This document shows positions 1 to 8,883 of a DNA stretch of 13,368 nt, piece after piece. A program made the position numbers and the translations under genes. Position 1 is the first letter of the stretch; each line of letters starts with the position of its first letter. The notes beneath the pieces are model-generated. The model ran no database searches. It was given only the letters and a program-made list of their open reading frames with translations, and was not told where the DNA came from. Source of the stretch: Beverwykella pulmonaria (lineage: Eukaryota; Ascomycota; Dothideomycetes; Pleosporales; Melanommataceae); contig BCHH01000007.1 in NCBI GenBank assembly GCA_001599595.1, forward strand, positions 2,872,063 through 2,885,430. The letters are read 5' to 3'.

Positions 1-2404
1 AGCAGCTGCGCAGCATGTCCCATGTGTGTTGTGCTGAGACGTTTAGTAGCCATCTGCCAGCTTGGAATTGAGTAGCTTGATCAACGATGTGGAGTAGTGG
101 CTTGCCGTCAATATACATCACGTCAACGATGATACAGTAATTGAAGTTGACATCGTCCTTGAGCGTAAACTTGAATCTGCCAGGCGACTTTCCGTGCTTT
201 TGACAGTGGTGGCAGTATTTGGTGATAAACTTCAGAGTTTTGGTGTTGCTGTTGTGTCCTGACCTCTCAAGTAGTTGTTTCAAGCGTGCAACTGAGGGGT
301 GTCCAAATTGACGGTGTAGACGGCGTAGCTCTGCTTTAGTTAAATAACAGGGGTTGGAGTCGAAAGATTGGGAGAGATACACTTGGAGAGAAGTGTCCTA
401 TAGCAGGAAAGGGTGTCCAAAGCGGCGTACAACTTGTATGGTCTTTGAGTGTGATACTAAGGTATCCGTGAGGTTGTTGTAGTAGTACTTGAGACTGTCT
501 AGGTCTGCCAGGCACAGTAGGAAGGGAGTATTGGCTAGTACAACGTGGAACTTGACAAGGCCAATAGGTGTAGTAACCTTGATTGAGCCAATGGACGCGG
601 TCGAGCCGATGCCAAACTGGACGTTGACTTGTCCCTTTGTTGACTTGTCAATGTCTAGACTGGTGCTGGCAGCTTGTAGTGCGAGATACTGGCTGTGTCC
701 TGCTGTAGAGCGCTTGGAAGCTCCTGTATTAATTATAATACCCATGAATTCTGCAGAAGTGTAACGAGAGTTAGTCACTGTATTATATGCGAATGGATTG
801 GCTTNATTGTGTTTATGTAAGGTTTTGTTGGAGTCAAAGTCAANGTCTACCTTNAGGGCGTGTTGGCAAGCTCTGTTAGTTAACTNATTTACTGTGAGGA
901 TAGCACTTGCAGTGTCAATTTCTCCACAGGAAGTNATGAAGTTGGAAGTTTCGCAGACTTCGCGGAAGTCGTCATCCTCCATGTTAAGTACGAGTGTGTT
1001 GAAAGATTCGTCCAGATCAGAGTCACTGTCTGGATCGCGGTCCTTGACGTCTGCGATGTGCTGTCTGACTCTTTGAGGGAAACGACTAGAATTTGTATGA
1101 CGTGGAGGAAACTTGGCCTTGAATTTAGCTTTGGCCTCGTTTTGCTCCTTGTCTGTGTGCTTCTATGAGTGGCAGTCCTCCTTGCTGCAGATAAAGCATC
1201 GTCCTGGAGGTCTACGTCCGCGAGTTTGGCCTTGGTTATGGTGTTCCTGATTGTTATCCTTGCGGTATTGGCGGTCTGTGAAGTAGGCTTGGACTAGTTC
1301 GGGGGTCTCCTTCTCATACGCTATAATTGATGATTGGATCTTGCTGATTAAGGGTCCTACTCCTTCTGGTGGATCTGATACTGCGTATTGACAGGCTGGA
1401 ATACCTTGGCAACTAGTAACAAGCTTGTTGTGGAGGAAACTGTTGGTGCGCAGGTTGGGTTTGAGACTGTGTTGCAACAGCAGTAGCTTTGAAATAAACA
1501 GCTTGAGGCAGTCGCTAATTGGCTTCCCTGAGTTTTCTGTAATAGTACTAGAAAGAGAGACATTGTTCCACTCATCTAGATTCTTGTGATGGAAGCTAGG
1601 ACCCTCAAAGAAGTTTTGAAGATGTCCGCAGACTCTCTGAAAGTTGTATCCGCATTTCTGAGCTACGTTGGTGTTGTAGAAGTGGCTTGCAGCTATTCCC
1701 TTTAGCATAGTAGGAAATGCCTTGAGGTAAGCTTCTTGGGGTACGTCTGCACGATTGCAGGTTTCGTAGAAGATGGTCAGCTTCTGGTCTAGGCTGTCTC
1801 CCGTTCCGCCGTATTTGAACTNGTCTGTGTACATCTTTGATAGGTTTGCGAGATTCCTGCCATGGCCCTGTACAGGTCCCTGATTNGTGGGTGGTTGTAC
1901 GTGAACTGGAGGTTCTTGGAGGTGATGCTGGGGGGAAGGTTGCTGTGCGTTTTGAGANTGCTGTGGGACACGCTTGATAGTNGTACCAGAGATCCTTCTN
2001 AATAGTAGCTTGGACTTGAATTCAACGCCCTGCTCAAGTGCGAGGTCAATCTCTTTGTCTGACCACTTGTGTTGTTCGTCCTCATGAGCAAGTTGGACTA
2101 GTGATNCTCTAATTGTGGTATTCTTATCGTTCGGAGGTACGTGNACGCCTCTGCTTCGTAGATATGACTTCAACTCCTGGAGGTCGCGTTTTTCAATAAG
2201 AGCGAAGGCCTCTTCCGTAAACGTGTTGAAGTCCTCCTGATAGCATTCCTATAGATCTCTGTCCATAGCTGTCCTATATTGCAAGTACTTCCAGGTTATG
2301 TATCTATTCACCTGTTCCTCAGTTGTATCATCATCAATCTTGATGCTATCTTTCTATTTTGTCTTCATCTCCTTGTATTTGGTCGTCATCTTCTTGGTCG
2401 TCAT
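1..2404 (-). pseudogene. copia gag-pol polyprotein, inactivated, 3' end off window
   Basis: A single frame stays open apart from TAG codons at 2354-2356, 2249-2251, 1163-1165 and 398-400. Gag occupies roughly 2404-1200 and ends in a knuckle-like CFICSKEDC. The protease segment (about 980-400) has INTGAS where an active enzyme has D-T/S-G, so the catalytic Asp codon at 728-730 is AAT. The typical LLCLADLDSL stretch follows. Below 400 the frame shows LHRQFGH and a CxxC pair (KYCHHC), the HHCC domain, and then VDVMYIDGK, which begins the integrase core with its first Asp. In-frame ATGs exist at 2404, 2389, 2368 and 2266; the true gag start is uncertain. With four ambers and a mutated protease the copy cannot encode active proteins. 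Reverse transcriptase is not in the window. Confidence 0.8.
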
Positions 2405-2608
2405 CTTCGCGAAGGGGTGGAGATTCGTGGAGGGGTGTTTCGAATCTTGTTAGGTTTGGAGGGGAGGTCGAGGTGTGATTCTGCGCGGTCGCAGATGGTT
2501 GGAGGGGTGTTTCTTAAAGTTGTAGAAACCATGGGGGTCCTCAAGACTGTGTTAAGGGTGAATAGCGTGGGGTTTGATCTGTTTGGTGCGCAAAGACTTG
2601 AGTCCTAA

Positions 2609-2919
2609 ACAAAAAGAAACTGATCAGTGTCGGTAACCCCGAGGTTATTCACGGTCACAGTAGAGGTAATCGGCTGGTTGAATGTATTACCACGTAGCAG
2701 TGGGCTCCAATACCGTAGTATTAGTGTCCTGCTTGTGTGGTGATGATATTCTTAAGGTTCTAAGATACGAGGATCCTTGAGGATCCTTGACTCAGAAAGC
2801 TGATCACGTGACTGCCGAGGATCCTTGAGGATCCTTGACTCAGAAAGCTGATCATGTGACTGCCGCCAGAGCGGGGAAATCACGTGATATCAACGCTGAG
2901 AAATCATGTGATACCAACA
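2609..2919 (-). repeat. Candidate 5' LTR / U3 of the copia element (limits uncertain)
   Basis: This non-coding stretch lies between the gag leader and the gene at 2966. Read on the minus strand from 2919 it starts TGTTGGTATCACATGATTTC, fitting the TG-start of an LTR. It holds the 48-bp and 24-bp tandem repeats listed separately. The inner limit near 2609 is only where no gag-like sequence remains; no CA end or primer-binding site was recognised. If it is an LTR, the 5 bp at 2920-2924 (ctcag) would be the target-site duplication, to be matched beyond the other LTR outside the window. The alternative is that the repeats are native upstream elements of the 2966 gene. Confidence 0.4.
2769..2864 (+). 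repeat. Two 48-bp tandem repeats with AP-1-like and E-box sites
   Basis: Copies 2769-2816 and 2817-2864 differ at one base. Each contains a doubled GAGGATCCTT unit, a perfect TGACTCA (2788-2794 and 2836-2842; the Gcn4/CpcA/AP-1 consensus), and an E-box. The E-box is CACGTG at 2805-2810 in the first copy and CATGTG at 2853-2858 in the second, a C-to-T change at a CpG. The repeats lie about 100-200 bp upstream of the start codon at 2966. Confidence 0.9.
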
Positions 2920-2923
2920 CTCA
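2876..2923 (+). repeat. Two 24-bp imperfect tandem repeats with E-boxes
   Basis: Copies 2876-2899 and 2900-2923 share GAAATCAyGTGATAyCAAC. The first has CACGTG (2881-2886) within the palindrome TCACGTGA, and the second has CATGTG (2905-2910). This repeats the CACGTG/CATGTG alternation of the preceding 48-bp pair, giving four E-box-like sites within 106 bp. TCACGTGA-type boxes are bound by fungal bHLH factors; which factor, if any, acts here is unknown. Confidence 0.8.
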
Positions 2924-2965
2924 GGCCTCATCCCTCTTAGTACCCATCCAATATCACTCGCAACG

Positions 2966-4023
2966 ATGGGGGCAGTCCACATTCTCGATAATTACTATCT
3001 CGCGATCACACTTTTCATCACCATTGCATACCAGCTGTTCTTCTTCTCCATCGCATTCTCTTTCAAGTTCGACAAGCTCACCGATTTCGCTGGCGGCACC
3101 AACTTCGTTCTGCTTGCCATCCTCACGCTCGCGCTCAGCGGCAACAGAGACAATGCGCGCAATATCGTGGCATCGGTCTTCGTCATGGTATGGGGCGCGC
3201 GGCTCTCTGGATTTCTGCTATTTCGGATCTTGAAGACTGGAAAAGACGATCGCTTTGACGACAAGCGGGACAAGTTTTGGTCATTTCTCGGATTTTGGGT
3301 GTTCCAAATGGCATGGGTTTGGATCGTGTCTCTGCCCGTCACCATCCTCAACTCGCCGAATGTCACGCAGTTCCCCCAGCCTGCTTTTGGAACCGGAAGA
3401 GATATCGCAGGCGTGATTCTGTACTCCATTGGCTTGCTTATGGAGAGCGTGTCCGATATCCAGAAGTACCGTTTCCGCACTGCTCATGGCAGCGACGGCG
3501 CAGTGTGCAGTGTGGGATTCTTCGCATGGACGAGACATCCTAACTATTTTGGGGAGATCATCATCCAGTTTGGTAAGTCGTTTATGAGGCATTATGTGAA
3601 CTACAGCTGACACGTCTAGCCATCTTCATGATCGCCGTGTCGCCCGCTGCCGATGGTTACGTCCACGGTGGAGCATATGCAGCATTGTATGCATCGATAC
3701 TCGGCCCATTCTTCCTGACAGCGCTTCTCATGTTCCTGTCTGGACTACCTCTGCAAGAGAGACCGGGGGCAAAGAAGAGGTATGAGAAGGCGATCAAGTG
3801 GCCCGAGTATGAGAGATGGCTCCGTCGTACGAGCATTCTCATCCCGTTTCCTCCCCAGCTGTACGAGAAAATGCCCCTCTTTTTAAAGCGGACCGTCTTC
3901 TTGGAATTCCCCATCTACGTGTTTGATCCAGCGAAGCATGCGGACCAGAGCAAAGTGCAGGCGAATGAGGCGGAAGAAGGTCGGACGAGGCCCAGCGATG
4001 AACGAGGTCTGAGAACTTCATAG
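2966..4023 (+). CDS. DUF1295 family membrane protein (steroid 5-alpha-reductase/ICMT-like fold)
   Basis: Two exons, 2966-3572 and 3620-4023, with a 47-bp intron (gtaagt...gctgac...tag), give 336 residues, about normal for fungal DUF1295 proteins. Hydrophobic segments are visible near residues 10-33, 42-58, 66-88, 104-128 and 146-164, with further ones after the intron (about 203-250). The diagnostic WTRHPNYFGE lies at residues 188-197, just before the intron. This motif is typical of DUF1295 and related membrane reductases/methyltransferases of the 5-alpha-reductase/ICMT superfamily. The C-terminal third has LQERPGAKKR and a soluble tail. Substrate is unknown; a lipid or sterol-like substrate is inference. 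The ATG at 2966 is the first in frame and gives the usual short N-terminus before the first helix. Only about 46 bp separate it from the putative retrotransposon end, so its promoter probably overlaps transposon sequence. Confidence 0.92.
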
Positions 4024-4479
4024 TCGTGCTCATGTATATACATCGCTTAATCTGTAATTGTATATCCCGGAGATAACCTCTTAACTGCGAAGTCCAAGGA
4101 GTGAATATCCATGCCAAGGCCAATGACGTCGTACAACGAAGGATTTCTTACCGCGCACGGCCGTATTTTGTATGTATACTGGTGGCAGCTTCCTAGGAGC
4201 CGGTAAGGAATAAAAATTACCGGAATTTATGCGCAGCGGCGTCAGCTCCGATCAAGTTGGCAGCTCAACGACAGCTTTCTCCTTAGGCCTCACCTCCATC
4301 TCACCCCATTCTTCGTTGTCGGAAGTCGTGGAGCCCATTGCTAATCCGCGCTTGGGCAGACCGGCGCGCTGTGATCCGTAGTTTTCCTTTAGTTTTAGCA
4401 AGGTGAGTTTCCAAACAACGGTAGCCAAGCCGAGACGCGCATCTAACAGATAGCCGTAGCACACTTGCCGATGCAAAAC
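4024..4479. other. Intergenic region between DUF1295 gene and PIC2
   Basis: Should hold the 3' end of the upstream gene and the promoter and 5' leader of the carrier gene. It contains the inverted repeat at 4200-4223, a CRE-like TGACGTC at 4124-4130, and a CT-rich tract around 4270-4315 typical of fungal leaders. A minus-strand open frame crosses it but lies antisense to the carrier gene and has no recognisable domain. Confidence 0.6.
4200..4223. repeat. Short inverted repeat CCGGTAA/TTACCGG
   Basis: Perfect 7-bp arms at 4200-4206 and 4217-4223 flank a 10-bp A-rich spacer, about 260 bp before the carrier start codon. It could be a dimeric regulator site, since CCG/CGG-type half-sites are favoured by fungal zinc-cluster factors, or a small hairpin. 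No function is shown. Confidence 0.5.
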
Positions 4480-5802
4480 ATGTTCCCATCTCTGACAACT
4501 TTGACCCACGCCCTAGGTGGCTGCTCTTCGTTTCCAAGGCGTCACGATGAATTCCAATCGCAGCAGCCTTCTTCGAAACGGCTTGCCCGGCATGAGCTGT
4601 ATCCCGCATGGAGTGTGGTAGACAGTGCGAAGAACAAAGCCGCACAACTGAGCGATGCTGCCGCGGCAGAGCTTGAAAAAGCAAGCAGTAAATCGCAAGA
4701 GACGGCCGGGAAGATTGAAATGTACTCGCCAAAATTCTATGCGGCGTGCACCATCGGTGGTGTGTTGGCCTGTGGATTGACACATACCATTGTGACGCCT
4801 TTGGATCTTGTGAAATGTCGACGACAAGTAGACCCAAAGTTGTACAAAGGCAACTTCGAGGCTTGGGGTAAGATTGGCCGCGCCGAAGGCTTTCGAGGAA
4901 TCTATACCGGCTGGTCTCCCACCTTCTGGGGTTACAGCATCCAAGGAGGCTTCAAGTATGGCGGCTACGAGTTCTTCAAGAAGTTCTACGGAGATCTGGT
5001 CGGCGAAGAAAACTTCCACAAGTACAAGACGGCTGTCTACCTTACGGCTAGCGCATCTGCCGAGATCATTGCCGACGTGGGTCTGTGTCCACTTGAAGCA
5101 GTGAAGGTGCGCATGCAGACCACGATCCCTCCCTTTGCAAAGACCACCCTAGGAGGAATCTCGACCATCACCGGGAAGGAAGGGTTTGCCGGGTAAGCCG
5201 TGAAGCTTCGCAGTGCTTGTTTGAACAGTGTGTCGAGCTGACCGTTTCAGGTTGTATAAGGGTCTGTATCCGCTGTGGGGGCGCCAGATTCCTTATACCA
5301 TGATGAAGGTGCGTGACCCTTGAATAGGTCAGACTTTTGCTAGACTGACATTTGCAAGTTTGCGTCTTTCGAAACTGCAGTTGAAATGATTTACGGGTAC
5401 CTGCCCGGGACCAAGTCAGACTACGGCAAAGGAGCCCAGACTGCAGTTTCTTTTACGGGTGGTTATATCGCCGGAGTTCTCTGTGCGGTTGTTTCTCATC
5501 CCGCCGACGTGATGGTCTCTAAACTGAACGCTAATCGACAACCCGGAGAGGCCTTCGGAGCTGCCACTGGCCGCATCTACAAGGACATTGGTTTCGCGGG
5601 GCTTTGGAACGGACTTCCTGTGCGTATCGTGATGATTGGAACATTGACCGGCCTGCAGTGGATGATTTATGACTACTTTAAGATTTTCATGGGGTTCGTA
5701 TCCTCCTGATTTGACCTCACTCCTGTTGCGTTTAGCTGACAAACACCAAGACTTCCAACGACTGGCGGCGCGCCTCCAGCAGCGGAGAAAGCCAAAGCTT
5801 GA
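4480..5802 (+). CDS. PIC2: Mitochondrial phosphate (copper/phosphate) carrier, PIC2 type
   Basis: SLC25-family inner-membrane carrier with three repeats of about 100 residues. Exons 4480-5192, 5251-5308, 5359-5693 and 5751-5802 join in frame to 385 residues. Carrier signatures are [10 protein letters not shown] (about 107-116), [10 protein letters not shown] (204-213) and [10 protein letters not shown] (304-313). [17 protein letters not shown] and [14 protein letters not shown] match the phosphate-carrier branch, and [12 protein letters not shown] and [10 protein letters not shown] resemble yeast Pic2 more than Mir1. Yeast Pic2 imports phosphate and copper into the matrix. Introns (58, 50 and 57 bp) have good donors and acceptors. 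The last, with gctgac at 5735-5740, leads to a 52-bp exon encoding LPTTGGAPP and a TGA, matching the usual family C-terminus; without it the protein would end in GFVSS at 5709. Start: the ATG at 4480 gives the common fungal MFPS start and has A at -3; an in-frame ATG at 4471 adds three residues. Confidence 0.93.
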
Positions 5803-6785
5803 ACAGACCAGGAGAGAAATTTGCAGTCAAGACTGTCACGCCACAGCCGAAATGATTGATGTAAGTTGAGTGAGGTCTTGATTTTGGCGAGGCAATAATA
5901 GACTGCTGTACTTGTAGGACTTGCTTTTTGTACTCCACACAAATTTTCGACTCCCTTTTGGCAGTAATCTGAGTCTTTCGCTGCGCCTCTGCAGCAGCAC
6001 ATGCACGTTAGAGCTTCTCCTTTACATCATTCGCAGCCTTGAAGGCAGCCACCATGAGGTTTTTCGAGCAGTCACGGGACCCCTCTCGCCTGGAATCCCA
6101 GCTTTCCTCGTGCCCTCGCGTACCTTTGTGCCTCTCGTGAACAGCTCTCGTGTCATCATGCCATGGTCTTGTGAAGCAAGCATTCACTCACCATGCAAAC
6201 AAAACGTACAGGCAGCTGTCAAACAGTGGGATGCTTCCTTTGGCTAGCGCCATTTGGTCGCTTAGTCAGGTATCTAGACAAATCAGACGTCGCGCTCTTA
6301 TCGTGACCATCACCTCACACCATCACCAACCATCCCCACGGCGCCTGATCTGCCGTCTGCCTGGCACATGGAGACGTGGAAGCGAAACATATGATAGAAC
6401 GGATAGGTTCGCGACCCGGTGGCTTCGTACGGCCAAGCACCCTTTTCGCGACTTCGGCGTTCAAGGCCTGGGAAAATGCAGGAAACGGGCGGCGTCTACT
6501 AAACTATCAAGGTAGTAGCTGTGCTCCGTAACGTTTTCGGCGGTTCGAGGCGCATCCCGCGCGCTGCTACTGATGGGAAAGTCATCTTGCGTCATTTGGG
6601 GCCTTGGGTTTGATTGAAAGAGCAAATATAAATTCTTGCGGGAAGAACCTTGAACCCCCCCCCCTTCTTGCCCCCTCCTTCTTCACCAATACATCTATCT
6701 CTTGACATCACCCTTGCACCCAGTCTCCAAAGATAAGTTCTTCTTTTTTCTCCACTGAGATATTTTCCGCACGAATCAGCAAAAC
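5803..6785. other. Long intergenic region / promoter of DUF3602 gene
   Basis: About 980 bp with no supported gene. The right part holds a TATA box and pyrimidine-rich leader (see next entry). A 29-codon ORF starts at 6054 in a good context (ccaccATGa) but has no recognisable domain or convincing splice continuation. Splice-like gtaagt (5861-5866) and ttgtag (near 5917) occur without coding sequence around them; a non-coding exon cannot be excluded. Confidence 0.5.
6627..6722 (+). promoter_or_regulatory. TATA box, C10 run and CT-rich leader of DUF3602 gene
   Basis: TATAAA at 6627-6632 lies about 155 bp before the start codon. A run of ten C (6655-6664) and a pyrimidine-rich tract with CCCCT follow. 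A TATA plus CT tract is typical of strongly or inducibly transcribed ascomycete genes. CCCCT is also the yeast stress-response core; its meaning here is inferred. Confidence 0.6.
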
Positions 6786-7468
6786 ATGTCCGACAGTCAT
6801 ATCGTATCCACTGGCCGCGGAGGTAAGCTGTGCTCTTTGTCTGTAGTTCGATCAGTGAACTGATCGAGAAACAAAGGTGCTGGCAACATCGGCAAAGATG
6901 ACCATGTGTACGTTCCTCACTTTATCCTTCATGTCTTCATGAGATGTGTATACTCTGTAATCGCATACTGATGTGTCTGCAGCTACACCGATGGAGGCAT
7001 CGTCCGTGAAGGTGTCCAAGGCGAATCGGTCGATGGATCATACTCCACTGGAGTCCGTACACCCGCTCTCAGCGTCATCCTCACAATCTAATCATCACTA
7101 GCGCGGCGGTGCTGGAAACCTAGCCCACTCTCCACGCCTGGGACCCCAAGGCGAAGGCCGTCGCTCGCAGGACTTCATTCCCGAGACTGCGCTGCGCGAG
7201 CACCAGGAGAACTTCCACACTGGCGTACGATTTCCTCTCCTATGCTACTCGCGTACTACGCATCTAGGTTGGAGCACCAGGCTGACTATGCACACAGCGC
7301 GGCGGCGAAGGCAACATCCATAAGGACAAGTATGGCGGCCACAGCCATTCTCCCGAGCGCAAGAGCCTAGGCGAGAAGGTCAAGTCGGTCTTCAAGCACG
7401 AGAAGAAGCCCAGCACGGACAAGAAGCCCGAGCACCCGTCTCCGCTGGCCAACGAGGCCAAAGAGTAG
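6786..7468 (+). CDS. DUF3602 family small protein with TGRGG(A/E)GN repeats
   Basis: Five exons (6786-6822, 6877-6907, 6983-7052, 7102-7224, 7298-7468) join to 143 residues ending at TAG 7466-7468. Introns are 54, 75, 49 and 73 bp; the third has a weaker gtccgt donor. The protein is hydrophilic, Gly/His/Lys-rich, with no signal peptide or membrane segment. TGRGGAGN occurs at about 9-16 and 45-52, and TGRGGEGN at 86-93. These repeats define DUF3602, a fungal family of unknown function. A lysine-rich tail with SVFKHEKKP follows. Three of the four introns fall inside or beside a repeat: intron 1 within the first (GRG|G), introns 3 and 4 exactly between TG and RGG of the second and third. The structure is confident because every junction restores the repeat. 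The role is unknown; RNA binding through the RGG motifs would be only a guess. Confidence 0.9.
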
Positions 7469-7864
7469 ATTTGATACCCAGCCTGGCTGCGGTCATGAGC
7501 TATTGGAGGAGCAATGGAATGGTTTGGTTTGGGGCGCATAGATGGGGATAGTCGTCTACAATGATACCATTAGGCTGCCGTGGTTCACCCTGCGAGACAC
7601 AGCCTCTGCGTCGCATAATGGGTTGATTTCTTTAGTTCATAGATGGAGCTTAACTCTTGATTCACCATGATTCTGAAACTCAGCAGCGCAGATGCTTGGG
7701 AGAAGACACGATGACATGATCCACGTTCCCAGTATGCCCCTCCTTTCGTGGTGGGGGTGACTGTCGCTGGTCCGTGCCCTCCCCACGCGTTTGACGGAGC
7801 ACTGGTCGCGTCATATGTCAAAACTTTTTATACCTTCAACTTCCCCCTCCATACTTCTTTCACA
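7469..7864. other. Intergenic region / MDE1 promoter
   Basis: About 400 bp, no gene supported. It holds the end of the DUF3602 transcript and the MDE1 promoter. A purine/pyrimidine-imbalanced patch with CCCC and GGGGG runs lies at about 7737-7756, and a CATATG E-box-like site at about 7812. TTTATA at 7827-7832 is close to the start codon and may mark the transcription start rather than a classical TATA box. Confidence 0.4.
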
Positions 7865-8883
7865 ATGTCGCATTCGCACGATGAACCCTCTGATGTGCTT
7901 GTGCTCTCTTCGGATCCAGAGCACCCCGCAAACCACATCTGCACACTCTGCGCAAAGTTCTACACGTTAGGCTGGGTACAACTCACCTCGCAACCAACTC
8001 CGATTGTACAGGACGGCTAATTCAGCGTCATTGGCCAGGTCACAGGTACAGGCGGCGGGACCAGCATTCGCCATGAGGACAAGATCTTCATTGCGCCGAG
8101 CGGCGTGCAAAAAGAGATGTTGAAGCCAACCGACATGTTTGTTATGGACTTTGCGAGCAAGGAGTATATCCGGAAACCGAAAGTGCGCCATCATTATATA
8201 ACGATTTGTTATGTGCATAAGAGTGGAAGAGATAGGCTGAACCTGACGCAAATAGGTCCTTAAACCCTCCGCCTGCACACCCCTCTTCCTCGCAGCCTTC
8301 ACCCGCGGCGCCGGCTGCTGCATACACACTCACTCACAATGGGCGGTTCTCGTCACACTTCTTGTAGAGCGCGGCTTCGGTAAGGACGCATGTTTTGAGA
8401 TTGAGGAGATTGAACAGATCAAGGGGATACCGAAGGGCAGGGGGAAGGCGGGAAATCTCGGGTACTTTGACAGGCTGAGGATCCCGATTATCGAGAATAC
8501 TGCGCAGTATGTTGAGCACGATCGAAGAACGAAGGGAATAGATGAGAATGGAGGTGCTGACGAAAGACAGTGAGGAGGATCTGACGTCGAGCTTGGAAGA
8601 GGCCATGGAGAAGTATCCGGATACGTATGCGGTATTGGTGAGGCGGCATGGAATGTGAGTTTACCCACACTCTCCAAGTGCTATCGAGCACGCTGACCAT
8701 TCCAGCTACGTCTGGGGCGACAACGTCCACAAAGCGAAAACGCAGTGCGAAAGGTGCGTTCCACTCCTACCACGCGCACCCTGCAATAGCCAAGCGCAAA
8801 CACTCATTTCCCATTATAGCATCGACTACATACTCCAGCTGGCGGTTGAGATGAATAAGCTTGGCCTTCCGTGGACGAAATGA
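7865..8883 (+). CDS. MDE1: Methylthioribulose-1-phosphate dehydratase (MtnB/MDE1)
   Basis: Cytosolic zinc enzyme of the class II aldolase/adducin fold. It dehydrates 5-methylthioribulose-1-phosphate to 2,3-diketo-5-methylthiopentyl-1-phosphate in methionine salvage. Six exons (7865-7975, 8039-8182, 8256-8506, 8571-8654, 8706-8753, 8820-8883) join in frame to 233 residues, normal for the fungal enzyme. Visible motifs: [11 protein letters not shown] (about 39-49), IAPSGVQKE (55-63), KPSACTPLF (88-96, with the conserved Cys 92), IHTHSQWAV (108-116, Zn ligands His109 and His111), EQIKGI (138-143, Glu138 aligned with the family's catalytic Glu), [15 protein letters not shown], and LVRRHGIYVWG with the third Zn ligand His195. 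Introns are 51-73 bp. The gtatgt donor at 8507 removes an apparent internal stop, and the 8655-8705 and 8754-8819 introns join HG-IYVWG and CE-SIDY. All catalytic residues are present, so the gene looks functional. Confidence 0.95.

Larger units (their letters stand above)
1..2919 (-). mobile_element. Ty1/copia LTR retrotransposon, 5' part, degenerate
   Basis: Seen: one minus-strand reading frame runs from about 2404 down to the left edge and shows, in order, a gag-like region, a Cys-rich knuckle, an aspartic-protease-like segment, an integrase HHCC domain and the start of the integrase core. This is the Ty1/copia order (integrase before reverse transcriptase). Reverse transcriptase, RNase H and the 3' LTR would lie beyond position 1. 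The right boundary at 2919 is inferred: read on the minus strand, the sequence there begins TGTTGG, a common copia LTR start. I could not identify the inner LTR end or the primer-binding site. Twelve N bases between 805 and 2144 suggest the assembler collapsed several copies. Confidence 0.78.

Noticed and set aside
2279..2608. 109-codon plus-strand frame in the copia gag leader
   Set aside because: Starts at a non-ATG codon, lies antisense to the gag leader, and shows no domain.
2769..2923. CRISPR-like reading of the short tandem repeats
   Set aside because: Direct tandem copies without unique spacers, in a eukaryotic window.
2995..3613. Minus- and plus-strand alternative frames within the DUF1295 gene
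   Set aside because: Fully explained by the membrane protein, whose motif and intron are clear.
4252..4837. Long minus-strand open frames overlapping the start of the carrier gene
   Set aside because: Antisense to a confident spliced gene, with no domain and no intron logic; shadows of the carrier coding sequence.
6054..6140. 29-codon ORF with good start context upstream of the DUF3602 gene
   Set aside because: No recognisable motif, and a possible splice to 6213 gives only a tiny unknown peptide; kept as part of the intergenic description.
8507..8580. Apparent in-frame stop and frameshift in MDE1
   Set aside because: A 64-bp intron (gtatgt...gctgac...acag, 8507-8570) restores the conserved ENTAHEEDLT, so the gene is not broken.
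8330..8730. Minus-strand frames across the MDE1 gene
   Set aside because: Antisense shadows; the plus strand gives a complete enzyme with all metal ligands.
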